Shown piece after piece: positions 35,866 to 44,824 of a DNA stretch of 64,000 nt. The stretch covers positions 186,001 through 250,000 of the forward strand of contig NZ_PDEQ01000003.1 of assembly GCF_002554795.1 (NCBI RefSeq), given 5' to 3'. This DNA comes from Longibacter salinarum. GTDB lineage: Bacteria; Bacteroidota; Rhodothermia; Rhodothermales; Salinibacteraceae. A model generated the notes under the pieces. It had not been told where the DNA came from, did no database searches, and saw only the letters and a list, made by a program, of their open reading frames with translations. The number at the start of each line of letters is the position of its first letter. Position 1 is the stretch's first letter. The position numbers and the translations under genes were made by a program.

Positions 35866-36276
35866 ATGCCATCTACACGCGACGATAACCTCAAGTCCAT
35901 TCGGCCAGACGTTCCCGTCAATACGGAGGACAGTCACGCAGTCGAAGCCTTCCAGCACGAGGTGCTCCGTCCGATCTTGAAACTCCTTAACCCGAGGGTT
36001 CTCGACCTCGTCGCCGATACGCTGGAACGATACGGTACCGGTTTTTCGACCATGGATCGCCCGGATCAGGTTCGGCGCCTGGAAAATTTGCTCGGCCAGG
36101 ACAGTCGGCTGAAGCGTACGTTGCTCGGGATGGTGATCGGTCATTTTACGTCTGCCGAAATGCAGTTTTATCTGCAACACACGGCAGAAGTGCGACGTCG
36201 CACGGTTGAACTCGTAACCGAACGCGCACGCAGCCAGGTAAATGAAATTGCTGAGCGAGTGAAGGCCGAAAAATGA
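35866..36276 (+). CDS. conserved hypothetical protein
   Basis: A 136-residue protein from the ATG at 35866, preceded in frame by a TTG at 35857. It is mostly helical and charged, with LRPILKLLNPRVLDLVADTLERY and a C-terminal coiled-coil-like segment (VRRRTVELVTERARSQVNEI). There are no catalytic motifs. It resembles short helical proteins scattered in Bacteroidota genomes, but I cannot assign a family. Confidence 0.6.
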   Translation: MPSTRDDNLKSIRPDVPVNTEDSHAVEAFQHEVLRPILKLLNPRVLDLVADTLERYGTGFSTMDRPDQVRRLENLLGQDSRLKRTLLGMVIGHFTSAEMQFYLQHTAEVRRRTVELVTERARSQVNEIAERVKAEK

Positions 36277-36485
36277 CGCCGCCATGACGTTGATTAGATT
36301 AGGCCATGGTTTGCACACATTGTTACGTCGATAACGTTTCGCAGAAATAGTTCTCGATTCAACATGTCCGCAGGAACCAAGTGTTAGAGTGTGCAATTTG
36401 TTGCGTCCATCCGCCCGCTGACTGAGCGGACGTGCCCCCCACAGGTTGTATTCATACTGCGGTCGCCCTCTCCGACCGATCTATC

Positions 36486-37010
36486 ATGTCTAGCTCAACA
36501 TCGGTTACGATTCAGCTGTCGAAGGATCATCATGACTGGCTCCAGCGCGTCGCGGAACGTTGTAATCTGTCGCCGTCCGGGGTTGTAGAGCTTCAAGTTC
36601 TCGCGCAGGCACACCTGGCGGATCTTCGGGAAAGCGGAACGGCTGCGCTGCCGGCGTTGGACAGTTCGGCGCAACAAGACGATCCATCCCTTCCCGAGGA
36701 AGATGCGTCCGTGATGGATATGCTCAATTCGGCGCGGGATCGTCTCGATCGCTGGGAGAAAAAGCGCCAGCAGGTCGACGGTCAGAATTCTCGCCTCGAA
36801 GCTCTTCGTCGTCGCCTCGATGCGGTTCGTGGCTCGGCGGAAGCATCTGACTTTGGTCCCAAGCGCACCTCGAAGTCATCGACAACGCTAATCCAGCAGG
36901 CGCTGGCACGCATTCAGTCGATTCACTCGCCCAGTGCGAAGTCTAATTCGGTTGATACGGAGGGCGCTCCCACGTCGATGTTCGACATTGCCGATGAGGA
37001 CGACGGGTGA
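36486..37010 (+). CDS. hypothetical protein with possible ribbon-helix-helix N-terminus and coiled coil
   Basis: A 174-residue protein from the ATG at 36486. Residues 1-40 (SVTIQLSKDHHDWLQRVAER, then CNLSPSGVVELQVLAQ) fit a ribbon-helix-helix-like start, a beta strand followed by two helices. The middle is acidic, residues 78-120 are a coiled-coil candidate (LNSARDRLDRWEKKRQQVDG), and the tail is disordered. It may be a DNA-binding or scaffold protein; this is inference. It is not adjacent to any toxin gene. Confidence 0.6.
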   Translation: MSSSTSVTIQLSKDHHDWLQRVAERCNLSPSGVVELQVLAQAHLADLRESGTAALPALDSSAQQDDPSLPEEDASVMDMLNSARDRLDRWEKKRQQVDGQNSRLEALRRRLDAVRGSAEASDFGPKRTSKSSTTLIQQALARIQSIHSPSAKSNSVDTEGAPTSMFDIADEDDG

Positions 37011-37314
37011 GTCCGTCCGCAGAGTCAAAGTTGGGCTGCACGAACGGTAAAAGATAGGGGATGAGCCATCTCAGCCCGAGCAAGGGCAAACAATCCGCGC
37101 TTTAGAAGAAAATAACAGCGCGGGTGCCACATCCAATCCCGCTCAATGCTACGTTAAGGGTTCGGAGTCCGATTGATGGTCGATTTTCTCTGAAGCGGGA
37201 TCCATTCCTGTCACGGATCGATCTGATTGACGACGTTTCTCGTTGTCGCACTGGGCCGTCCGGTTCCCGCAAGCGGCGATGTTCACGACCGATGTTCTCC
37301 CGACACCCTTACCC
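37011..37314. other. upstream region of valS with one hairpin
   Basis: A 304-bp gap. CCGCGCT (37095-37101) pairs with AGCGCGG (37117-37123) around a 15-nt AT-rich loop, with no T-run. I compared the region with a T-box and found no match. No gene is visible. Confidence 0.35.
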
Positions 37315-40077
37315 ATGTCTCACGACGCCCCTCCGGTTTCTTCCGGCACCTCCACGGCATACGATCCGTCGGCTATCGAATCCAAGTGGTACGATTACTG
37401 GGAGCGCCGCGGCTTCTTCGAAGTCGACGTTACCGATGATCGCCAGCCCCACTGCATCATCATGCCGCCTCCCAATGTGACGGGGCGGCTGCACATCGGG
37501 CACGCGCTACAGGACTCCATCCAGGACGCGCTAACCCGAATCCGTCGCATGCAGGGGTATGAGTCGCTCTGGATGCCTGGCCTTGACCACGCTGGTATCG
37601 CCACGCAGAATGTGGTGGAGCAGAAGCTTGCTGAGGAAGAAGAACTGACGCGCCACGACCTCGGTCGGGATGCGTTCGTCGAACGCGTGTACGACTGGAA
37701 GGAGGAGTACGGGGACATCATTCTCCAGCAGAAGCGCACGCTCGGAGATTCCTGCGACTGGGATCGCCAGTATTTCACGATGGATGAAGACTTCTCCCGC
37801 GCCGTGCAGGAGGTTTTCGTCCAGCTCTATGAGGACGGTCTGATCTACCGGGGCGATTATCTCGTCAACTGGGATCCGAAGAACGAAACGGCTCTATCCG
37901 ACGAGGAAGTTGACAATGTTGATCGTCAGGGGCACCTCTGGTACATCCGCTACCCGCTCGCCGAGCCGGTGGGCGACAACACGCTGATCGAGGAGGCTGC
38001 CGATGGGGAGGAGACGCCGGAGCCGATGCAGTATCTGACGATCGCGACCACGCGGCCGGAGACGATGCTCGGAGATTCCGCCGTGGCGGTGAATCCGGAC
38101 GATGAGCGATATGCTCACCTGATCGGTCGGAAGGTCGTCGTTCCGCTCATTGGGCGCGAAATCCCGATTATAGCGGACGACTACATCGATAGTGAGTTCG
38201 GGACAGGCGCGCTGAAGGTAACGCCTGCTCATGACGAGAACGACTTCGAGATCGGGCAGAAGCACGAGCTCGAGACGATCAACGTCATGACGACGACGGG
38301 CAAGATCAACGCGAACGGGGGGGCGTACGAAGGTCTCGACCGGTTTGACGCGCGTGACAAGATCGTGGACGACCTCAAGGCGGAAGGTCTGCTAGAGAAG
38401 GTTGAGGACTATGAAAACAAGGTGCCCGTGTCCAGCCGCTCTGGTGCCGTGATCGAGCCGCTCATCTCACGTCAGTGGTTTGTGAAGATGGAGCCGCTCG
38501 CCGAGCCGGCTATCGAAGCCGTCCGGGAAGGCGAGATCGATTTTTACCCGAAGCGCTGGGCCAATGAGTATTTCCGCTGGATGGAAAACATCCGCGACTG
38601 GTGCATCTCCCGTCAACTCTGGTGGGGGCATCAGATCCCGGTCTGGTATTATACGGATGAGAATGGCGACCCGGACCCCGAGCGCGGGTACGTCGTGAGC
38701 GTCGACCGGCCCGACAATGGGGAGGAGATGGTGCAGGATGAAGACGTCCTTGACACCTGGTTCTCGTCGTGGCTCGCACCCTTCGCGTCCCTCGGCTGGC
38801 CAGAGGAGACGGACGAACTCGAGATGTTCTATCCGTCCGACGTCCTCGTATCCGGCTACGACATCCTGTTCTTCTGGATCGCCCGGATGATCATGGCGGG
38901 ATACTACGTGATGGACGAGCCGCCCTTCACGAACGTCTTTATCACCGGCATGGTGAAAGACGAGCAGGGCCGCTGGATGTCAAAAAGTCTCGGCAATGGC
39001 ATCGATCCGCTCGAGATGGTGGATCAGTACGGTGCGGATGCGACGCGCTTTACGCTGACGATGCTCTGCGCGCAGGGGCAGGATATCAAGCTGGCTCCCT
39101 CGAAGTTCGAGATGGGCCGCAACTTCGCCAATAAGATCTGGAACGCCTTCAACGTCTTCGGGCAGTTCATGGAGACGGATGAAGACGGTCGGCCGGTCAA
39201 AGATTACCAGCGCGAACGGTCCTTCGAAGAACTGGAGCTTGTGGAGCAGTGGATGCTGCACCGCTTGAACGCGGCGATCGAGGACATGGAGGGCTCGCTC
39301 GAGCGTTACCGTCTCAATGAGATGGCACAGCGTGTTTACGATGTCTTCTGGCGAGACTATTGCGACTGGTTCCTCGAGCTGATTAAGCCGCCGTACGGCG
39401 AAGAAATGCCGGAGGAGAAGATCGCTATTGCCGTCGAGATCTACGAGGCGCTGTTGAAGCTCCTTCACCCGTTCATGCCGTTCATCACGGAAGAGCTGTG
39501 GTGGCGTCTGCGTCCGCGCGAGAACGGCGATGCCTGTATCGCTGCCGAATGGCCGAGCATCGATCGGGACAGCATGGATGAAGAGCGAGCGGAGACGTTT
39601 ACGCTCATCCAGGACCTGATCTCGGGTATCCGCGGTGTGAAAAGTGATTATGGTGTCGGACAGGGCAAGGAAATTGCGGCCACCATCAGCGTGCCGCGTC
39701 GCAACACGGAGCTGGCGGAGACGCTGGCGTCGTACAGCACGTACTTCGAGACGCTTGCTGGAGTGACCGACCTGACGGTGAAGCCGCGGGCCGAGAAGCC
39801 CGCTGCCTCGGCGTCTGTCGTCGTGGGCCGCTGCGAAGTCTTCGTTCCCCTCGCAGGTATGATCGATCTCGATCAGGAGCGTGAGCGCCTGCAACGGGAA
39901 ATCGAGCAAAAGGAAGGATTTCTGCAAGGGGTGGAGAAGAAGCTCAACAACCCGCAGTTCGTGTCCAAGGCCCCCGATGAAGTCGTCGATCGCGAGCGGC
40001 AGAAGAAGGAAGACGCCGTCGCCGAACTCGAACGTCTGCGCTCGAATCTATCCGACCTGGCCGACGTCAGTCAGTAG
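37315..40077 (+). CDS. valS: valyl-tRNA synthetase
   Basis: Charges tRNA-Val. The protein has 920 residues from the ATG at 37315, the first start that matches the family N-terminus (YDPSAIESKWYDYWERRGFF). Class I motifs are HIGH in PPNVTGRLHIGHAL and KMSKS-equivalent WMSKSLGNGIDPLEM. The editing domain has TTRPETMLGDSAVAVNP. A C-terminal coiled-coil tRNA-binding arm is present (ERERLQREIEQKEGFLQG). Length and domain order are complete. Confidence 0.97.
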   Translation: MSHDAPPVSSGTSTAYDPSAIESKWYDYWERRGFFEVDVTDDRQPHCIIMPPPNVTGRLHIGHALQDSIQDALTRIRRMQGYESLWMPGLDHAGIATQNVVEQKLAEEEELTRHDLGRDAFVERVYDWKEEYGDIILQQKRTLGDSCDWDRQYFTMDEDFSRAVQEVFVQLYEDGLIYRGDYLVNWDPKNETALSDEEVDNVDRQGHLWYIRYPLAEPVGDNTLIEEAADGEETPEPMQYLTIATTRPETMLGDSAVAVNPDDERYAHLIGRKVVVPLIGREIPIIADDYIDSEFGTGALKVTPAHDENDFEIGQKHELETINVMTTTGKINANGGAYEGLDRFDARDKIVDDLKAEGLLEKVEDYENKVPVSSRSGAVIEPLISRQWFVKMEPLAEPAIEAVREGEIDFYPKRWANEYFRWMENIRDWCISRQLWWGHQIPVWYYTDENGDPDPERGYVVSVDRPDNGEEMVQDEDVLDTWFSSWLAPFASLGWPEETDELEMFYPSDVLVSGYDILFFWIARMIMAGYYVMDEPPFTNVFITGMVKDEQGRWMSKSLGNGIDPLEMVDQYGADATRFTLTMLCAQGQDIKLAPSKFEMGRNFANKIWNAFNVFGQFMETDEDGRPVKDYQRERSFEELELVEQWMLHRLNAAIEDMEGSLERYRLNEMAQRVYDVFWRDYCDWFLELIKPPYGEEMPEEKIAIAVEIYEALLKLLHPFMPFITEELWWRLRPRENGDACIAAEWPSIDRDSMDEERAETFTLIQDLISGIRGVKSDYGVGQGKEIAATISVPRRNTELAETLASYSTYFETLAGVTDLTVKPRAEKPAASASVVVGRCEVFVPLAGMIDLDQERERLQREIEQKEGFLQGVEKKLNNPQFVSKAPDEVVDRERQKKEDAVAELERLRSNLSDLADVSQ

Positions 40078-40118
40078 ATGGCTGATCTTGTTCTATTCGC
40101 TCAAATGCCTCCCCGCTT

Positions 40119-40526
40119 ATGAACGCAGTATCCTCCCGCACCTCTCGTTCCATGGGCCGCTCTGCGGCTCGGCGTGCTCTCGCCGCTATGGTTTTGCTCG
40201 CTTTGATGACATGGACCACCGGGTGCGGCAACTCGGGACAACAGGGCGTGTCGGCCAGCAGGCTCGATGTGTCCAACACGCGCCTTGTGACTATAACCGA
40301 GACGGGCGAGCGCTCGTTCAGTGGTACACTCATTAACGAAAATAGCAAAGCGGTTTCTATCGTACAGGTCGATGTTGCGCTGTACGACGAAACGGGCGCC
40401 CGGGTCGGGACGACCATGATCGAAGTGGAAGATGTCCCGGCGAATAGCGAGAAGGATTTCAGCGGGGCGCTTGATGTCGATTATCCCGTCGCAAAGGCTC
40501 GCGTCCTGAGTGTCGCCACGCCGTAG
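40119..40526 (+). CDS. FxLYD-type lipoprotein
   Basis: A 135-residue lipoprotein with an Arg-rich n-region, a hydrophobic helix and lipobox (WTTGC). The mature 95 residues show an FxLYD-like beta sandwich (RSFSGTLINENSKAVSIVQV, ALYDETGARVGT). Such domains occur in extracytoplasmic proteins and have no known enzymatic role. It lies 41 bp after valS and may be co-transcribed; a bidirectional terminator follows. Confidence 0.75.
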   Translation: MNAVSSRTSRSMGRSAARRALAAMVLLALMTWTTGCGNSGQQGVSASRLDVSNTRLVTITETGERSFSGTLINENSKAVSIVQVDVALYDETGARVGTTMIEVEDVPANSEKDFSGALDVDYPVAKARVLSVATP

Positions 40527-40552
40527 GGAGGTTGAGCTTGTGCTTCGAATAC

Positions 40553-40602
40553 AAAAACCGCCGGACCTGAGGCGTCAAACCTCGGATCCGGCGGTTTTTT
40601 TA
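40553..40602. terminator. bidirectional intrinsic terminator
   Basis: The AAAAACCGCCGG arm at 40553-40564 pairs with CCGGCGGTTTTTTT at 40588-40601, with an inner CCTGAGG/CCTCGG stem. It has A- and T-runs on the two sides and sits between the convergent lipoprotein and moeZ genes. Confidence 0.88.
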
Positions 40603-40654
40603 TAGGTCAGGCTGTACGTCGGCCCGATGTAGTCCACGGAGGGGCAGAATCGCA

Positions 40655-41866
40655 CTAGTACTTCGCGACGGAGTCATCGATCTCGTCGCTCCAGGCGAGG
40701 GTACCACCCGCGAGGTTCTTTGCGTCGAATCCCTTTTTCCGAAGAAAATCCGTCGCTTTCGCTGAGCGTCCGCCAGAACGGCAGTGGACAACAATTTCGT
40801 CTCCTGGTTCAGCGTCGATCTCTTCGATGCGGCGCTCAAGTTCATCGAGCGGAATCAGTTGGTCGGCACCGATGCTCGCGATATCGGCTTCGTGAGGCTT
40901 GCGAACATCCAGAACGAATGGCGCGTCGCCCGCATCGCGACGCTTTTTGAGGTCCTGAACTGAAATTTCTGGAATTTGGCTCACGTCGTCAGTGCCATTT
41001 TGAGAGGAGTCGGAAGACGGAATACCGCAAAACGCTTCGTAGTCGATCAGTTCCGTCTGCGTCGGGTTCTCACCGCATACCGGGCAGTCCGGATTCTTTT
41101 CAACATTCAGCGTCCGGAAGTTCATTTCCAGCGCATCGGCCATGAGCAGCCGGCCGATGAGTGGCTCACCAATTCCGGCGATGAGTTTGATGACCTCCGT
41201 CGCTTGAAGCGTGCCAATGAAACCGGGTAGGATGCCAAGCACGCCGCCTTCCGCGCAGGACGGAACGAGTCCCGGTGGGGGCGGCTCTTCGTAGAGGCAA
41301 CGGTAGCACGGCCCGTCCTCGGTTGCGAAAACGGAGACCTGACCTTCGAACCGGAATATCGATGCGTAGACGTTCGGCGTGTCGGTCATCACGCACGCGT
41401 CGTTGACGAGGTAGCGCGTGGGGAAGTTGTCCGTTCCGTCCGCAACGACATCGTACGGCTCGATAATCTCGAGCGCGTTGTCGCTGTCGAGGCGTACGTC
41501 GTGCGTTTCAACGTCGACGTGCGGGTTCAGGTCGGTTAGGCGTTCCTTTGCTGCATCGAGCTTCGGACGGCCGACATCGCTGGTGCCGTACAAGATCTGG
41601 CGCTGCAAATTCGACGCTTCGACGCGATCGAAATCGACAAGTCCGATTTTCCCGATGCCCGCGGCGGCGAGATACGTGGCAGCAGGCGAACCGAGGCCGC
41701 CTGCTCCGACGAGCAAAACGGACGTGGCCTTGAGTTTCTCTTGGCCCTCACGCCCGAATTCCGGGAGCGTGAGGTGACGGCTGTATCGTTGGAGTTCATC
41801 TGTGGACAGGTCCGGTGCGCATGGAGGGGCCACGGCCGCACCGTTGTCCGAGGGGGAAGCAGACAT
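40655..41866 (-). CDS. moeZ: MoeB/MoeZ-type sulfur carrier adenylyltransferase with rhodanese domain
   Basis: A 403-residue E1-like enzyme that adenylates a MoaD/ThiS/CysO-type sulfur carrier and, through its rhodanese domain, can supply sulfur for the thiocarboxylate. The N-terminal ThiF fold has VGAGGLGSPAATYLAAAG and DFDRVEASNLQRQILY. A zinc Cys pair is in CPVCGENP. The C-terminal rhodanese domain has the active-site loop VVHCRSGGRSAKA (Cys). This architecture is that of MoeZ/MOCS3. It is the last gene of the cysM-mec-cysO-moeZ operon, which points to cysteine biosynthesis, though molybdopterin synthesis is also possible. Confidence 0.92.
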   Translation of the reverse strand: MSASPSDNGAAVAPPCAPDLSTDELQRYSRHLTLPEFGREGQEKLKATSVLLVGAGGLGSPAATYLAAAGIGKIGLVDFDRVEASNLQRQILYGTSDVGRPKLDAAKERLTDLNPHVDVETHDVRLDSDNALEIIEPYDVVADGTDNFPTRYLVNDACVMTDTPNVYASIFRFEGQVSVFATEDGPCYRCLYEEPPPPGLVPSCAEGGVLGILPGFIGTLQATEVIKLIAGIGEPLIGRLLMADALEMNFRTLNVEKNPDCPVCGENPTQTELIDYEAFCGIPSSDSSQNGTDDVSQIPEISVQDLKKRRDAGDAPFVLDVRKPHEADIASIGADQLIPLDELERRIEEIDAEPGDEIVVHCRSGGRSAKATDFLRKKGFDAKNLAGGTLAWSDEIDDSVAKY

Positions 41867-41920
41867 GGAAGGGTCGTATGGGTTCAGAGGCTGCGAATCG
41901 TATGAGTGTGGTGCGAAGCG

Positions 41921-42214
41921 TCAGCCACCAGCGATCGAGGGGACGATCGACACTTCATCGCCGGCGCTCACCGGCGTATCGGGGCCGTCCTTGTATCGGA
42001 TGTCGTCGTCGTTCACGTAGATGTTGACAAACTGGCGGAGGGTGCCGTCGTCGGTATACAAGTTCGACTTCAAGTCGCCGTAGCGGTCAACGAGATGGGT
42101 CAGCACGTCCTTGACCGTCTCTCCGTTCGACTCTACGGTCGCCTGACCATCGGTGTAAGAACGGAGCGGGGTCGGGATGCGAACCGTCACGGTTGCTGTT
42201 TGCGTGTTAGCCAT
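41921..42214 (-). CDS. cysO: ubiquitin-like sulfur carrier (CysO/MoaD-like)
   Basis: A 97-residue beta-grasp protein ending in the diagnostic Gly-Gly (SIVPSIAGG), which would be adenylated by MoeZ and converted to a thiocarboxylate. It has TVTVRIPTPLRSYTDG at the N-terminus and FVNIYVNDDDIRYKDG. In Mycobacterium, CysO carries sulfide to CysM and is then cleaved by Mec. Here the neighbours are exactly those partners, which favours CysO over MoaD. Co-transcription is suggested by 54-57 bp gaps to both neighbours. Confidence 0.9.
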   Translation of the reverse strand: MANTQTATVTVRIPTPLRSYTDGQATVESNGETVKDVLTHLVDRYGDLKSNLYTDDGTLRQFVNIYVNDDDIRYKDGPDTPVSAGDEVSIVPSIAGG

Positions 42215-42271
42215 AACAGAATGGTGAGAATGGAAAAAGTTATCAGGTGGTGAGAGTGGCGTTGGCGAGGG

Positions 42272-42736
42272 CTAGGCCGTCGCGCCATTGCCCCATGCGG
42301 ATGCGTCGGTCGGTTTCAGAACGTGAATCTCCTCGCTCTCGAAGGACGACCGGTCGACGGCAAGGGACCAGGCGGTCAGATCGGTGGCTTCTCCATTCGC
42401 GACAGAGACAATGACGTAGGTATAGCCGGGGAAGGTGGCTTCGCGCAGGTCGGTCTCGGACGGTCGTGCAGGGTGGTCGGGGTGGGAATGGAAGAATCCG
42501 ATTACGTCAAGGCCGGCTGCCTCGGCCGCATTTTGCGCCTCCCGGTAGTCGTCAGGAGTGATCTCGTATCGCCGTTCACGGTTCTCCGTCTTTCGGTTCG
42601 CGACCGGTCGAATGTCCGTCACGCGGTTTGCACAATCGTCGGTCACCGTGCCCATCAGAAAGCCACACCCTTCCTCGGGATATGCGTTTTCCCCGTGGTC
42701 GCGGATGGCGTCGAGAACAGCAGAAGTTGTCAGCAT
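42272..42736 (-). CDS. mec: JAMM-type CysO-cysteine metalloprotease (Mec-like)
   Basis: A 154-residue Mov34/MPN/PAD-1 protein from the ATG at 42736; the longer frame overlaps cysM and is rejected. The JAMM zinc site is complete: Glu in YPEEGCGFL, His83-x-His85 in FFHSHPDHP, and Ser93/Asp96 in RPSETD. In the Mycobacterium pathway Mec removes cysteine from the CysO-Cys adduct. It sits between cysM and cysO in the operon, so it most probably does the same here. Confidence 0.92.
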   Translation of the reverse strand: MLTTSAVLDAIRDHGENAYPEEGCGFLMGTVTDDCANRVTDIRPVANRKTENRERRYEITPDDYREAQNAAEAAGLDVIGFFHSHPDHPARPSETDLREATFPGYTYVIVSVANGEATDLTAWSLAVDRSSFESEEIHVLKPTDASAWGNGATA

Positions 42737-42788
42737 GGGAGGTGGTCGCTTGGATAGAGTCGGGCGGTTGCGATCAGGCAGGGAAGTG

Positions 42789-43694
42789 TCAGTCCGTGTA
42801 GAGGCCATCGGAGAGATAGCGCGTCCCGGTATCGCACAGGATCGTGACGACAATGCCTTCGTCGAGCGTTTCGGCGATCCGTCGCGCCGTGTGGACGTTT
42901 GCACCCCCGGATGGGCCGACCAACAGGCCTTCTTCCCGCGACAACCGACGGGTCATCTCAAGCGCGTCTTCCGTGCGGCAGACGACGTGTTCATCGGCTA
43001 CTTCCGGGACGTAGATGCCCGGCACCCGGGCCGTCTCCATGTGCTTCAGGCCTTCGAGGGCGTGCATTGGAGAGTCCGGTTGCATGGCGATCGCCCGAAT
43101 GCCTGCATTTTCTTGCTTCAATCGACGGGTCGTGCCCATGAACGTGCCGGTCGTTCCGAGACCGGCCACGAAGTGGGTGACGCGACCCTTCGTTTGGCGC
43201 CAGATTTCGGCTCCGGTTCCATCGAAATGCGCTTTCCAGTTTGCGTCGTTGTCGTACTGGTTGGGATAAAAATAGGCATCCGGATCGTCAGCCACGATTT
43301 CCTTTACCCGTGCCTGCGCTCCGTCCGTTCCTTCAAGCGGATCAGTCAGGATCAACTCTGCACCGTAGGCCCGCAGGATCTGTTTGCGCTCCTCCGACGC
43401 ATTTGCCGGAAGTGTGAGCACCACCCGGAGGCCACGCGCCGCGCCGATCATCGCGTAAGCGATTCCTGTGTTGCCGCTCGTCGCATCGATGAGCGTCTTG
43501 TTGTTTGAAAGAGCGCCGGACGCCAGGCCCTCATTGATCATCCGGAGCGCCGGGCGGTCCTTCACCGAGCCTCCGGGGTTGAGGTGTTCGGCCTTTGCAT
43601 AGATTGTCACCGAGTCCGGCAGGTCGCGAGAGATTTCGCTGAGGCGAAGAAGCGGAGTGCCGCCGATCTGATCGATGAGGTCTGACGCATCCAT
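42789..43694 (-). CDS. cysM: cysteine synthase, CysM type
   Basis: A PLP enzyme that makes cysteine. The 301-residue form from the ATG at 43694 starts at the family N-terminus (MDASDLIDQIGGTPLL). The PLP Lys is in NPGGSVKDRPALRMI, the phosphate loop is TSGNTGIAYAM, and THFVAGLGTTGT matches mycobacterial CysM, which uses CysO-thiocarboxylate and O-phosphoserine. In-frame ATGs at 43778 and 43913 give longer forms; the latter reads through a terminator hairpin and Cys-rich codons (see findings). It is the first gene of the operon. Confidence 0.9.
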   Translation of the reverse strand: MDASDLIDQIGGTPLLRLSEISRDLPDSVTIYAKAEHLNPGGSVKDRPALRMINEGLASGALSNNKTLIDATSGNTGIAYAMIGAARGLRVVLTLPANASEERKQILRAYGAELILTDPLEGTDGAQARVKEIVADDPDAYFYPNQYDNDANWKAHFDGTGAEIWRQTKGRVTHFVAGLGTTGTFMGTTRRLKQENAGIRAIAMQPDSPMHALEGLKHMETARVPGIYVPEVADEHVVCRTEDALEMTRRLSREEGLLVGPSGGANVHTARRIAETLDEGIVVTILCDTGTRYLSDGLYTD

Positions 43695-43829
43695 TTGACG
43701 GTCATCACGCACGATCCGCTGTGTACGAGACCGCTGGATCGATCGCGCCTGGCGAGCGGGAGGAGAGGAGGTAGCCATAAACGGCGACGGTAATGTTGAG
43801 GTTAGCTCGAAACAAAAGGGTGCGGCATG

Positions 43830-43861
43830 AAAAAAGCCTCTCACGGAGCGTCCGGAGAGGC
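43830..43861 (-). terminator. intrinsic terminator in the cysM leader (candidate attenuator)
   Basis: On the minus strand GCCTCTC, an inner CGGA/TCCG stem, and GAGAGGC (43836-43861) are followed by TTTTTT (43830-43835). It lies about 50 bp upstream of the ATG at 43778 and 136 bp upstream of 43694. A second hairpin (TACACG/CGTGTA) lies just before it at about 43890-43910. Confidence 0.75.
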
Positions 43862-44404
43862 AACAGGGTAGACCGTATTTGACAGCGCATGCTACACGGG
43901 TTTCGTGTAACATACACTACGCATACGCGTCCATCCCGCGCCGATGATACAACAACACCGGTCGGTGCTGGTGGGCAGAATGGAGACGTTTACGAGGCGC
44001 ATGATCGAGTTTGCTGTACATCGTCAGATAAAACCAGCCATCGGACCGCATTAGCAGCCAGGCATCTTTATAACATGACGCTGGAACCCACGTTCCAGAA
44101 TAGAACGGCGTGACAACATCTTTTATCTTCCTCGTCGGACCTGTTACGATCCTTGCAGGTACGTTAAATTAATCTTCGAGTTTTCAACACGGGTGAGGTA
44201 GCAGATTCGAATCCATCGTACACCTCTCTGCGCCGATTCTTCCCCGTACGGATCCATCATGATTGTCTTCTTGGGTGGTACCGATTCACAGATGATGCGT
44301 GAAACGGTCAGCACGTGATTGATGGTGTGTCTGAACCATTTCAGCATTTCCCAGCGAAAGGACCGAGTGATCATCGTGATCCACGAACATACCAGAACGG
44401 ACGC
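43862..44404. other. intergenic region upstream of the cysteine operon
   Basis: About 540 bp with hairpins at 43890-43910 and 44081-44098 (CTGGAAC, CCAC, GTTCCAG) and one near 43953-43970. It probably holds the cysM promoter. No convincing gene is visible; the minus-strand ORF over 44144-44605 looks non-coding. Confidence 0.35.
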
Positions 44405-44713
44405 ATGAGCATGATTCAGTTCGAAGGATGTATCTGTGACCGTCCGACCGAACAGGTGCGTATTCGGTCTGCGATCAAACGGGTTGAGGAGACCTCTGAT
44501 ATGAACGCATCGACGCGATGGGTTGTGGTCACGCAGGCCGTCCCGCTCGGAGGACTCGTATACGTTGCTCATGCCGTGCGTCGGGACTGGACCGTTACCG
44601 CTCAATCCGTTAGCGAATTAGAAGACAAACTGATGGCTCGAGCCGACGGCGGTGTGGAATCGAGTCGAGCCGTTCAACCGTCTCCGTTTCGTACCGTCTA
44701 CGGTCGAGAGTGA
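44405..44713 (+). CDS. small hypothetical protein
   Basis: A 102-residue protein from the ATG at 44405. Its central part (TRWVVVTQAVPLGGLVYVAH, then AVRRDWTVTAQSVSELEDKL) reads as a strand-strand-helix domain, with a disordered tail. I do not recognise the family. Codon use is similar to neighbours and it is better than the overlapping minus-strand frame, but coding status is not certain. Confidence 0.5.
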   Translation: MSMIQFEGCICDRPTEQVRIRSAIKRVEETSDMNASTRWVVVTQAVPLGGLVYVAHAVRRDWTVTAQSVSELEDKLMARADGGVESSRAVQPSPFRTVYGRE

Positions 44714-44749
44714 AGGGAAACAACGGGTAATAATTTACATTAGGGGTAC

Positions 44750-44772
44750 ATCGCTACGCATTAAGTAGCGAT
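44750..44772. other. perfect 8-bp inverted repeat
   Basis: ATCGCTAC and GTAGCGAT around a 7-nt loop, 36 bp after the stop at 44713, followed by AT-rich sequence. It may be a weak terminator or an operator. Confidence 0.4.
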
Positions 44773-44824
44773 CAAAATATATAGTGTCTGTGTGTTAGTC
44801 GCGAAAAGGTAAATGTCAATGGTT

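Noticed and set aside
37095-37123. T-box-like leader upstream of valS
   Set aside because: The hairpin and GCGCGGGTGCCAC resemble a T-box only superficially; the conserved T-box sequence, specifier loop and terminator are missing.
38980-39927. A 315-residue minus-strand frame within valS
   Set aside because: Antisense to a complete valyl-tRNA synthetase; long only because of codon bias.
44144-44605. A 153-residue minus-strand ORF upstream of cysM
   Set aside because: Composition is irregular, no domain is recognisable, and the opposite frame at 44405 is better.
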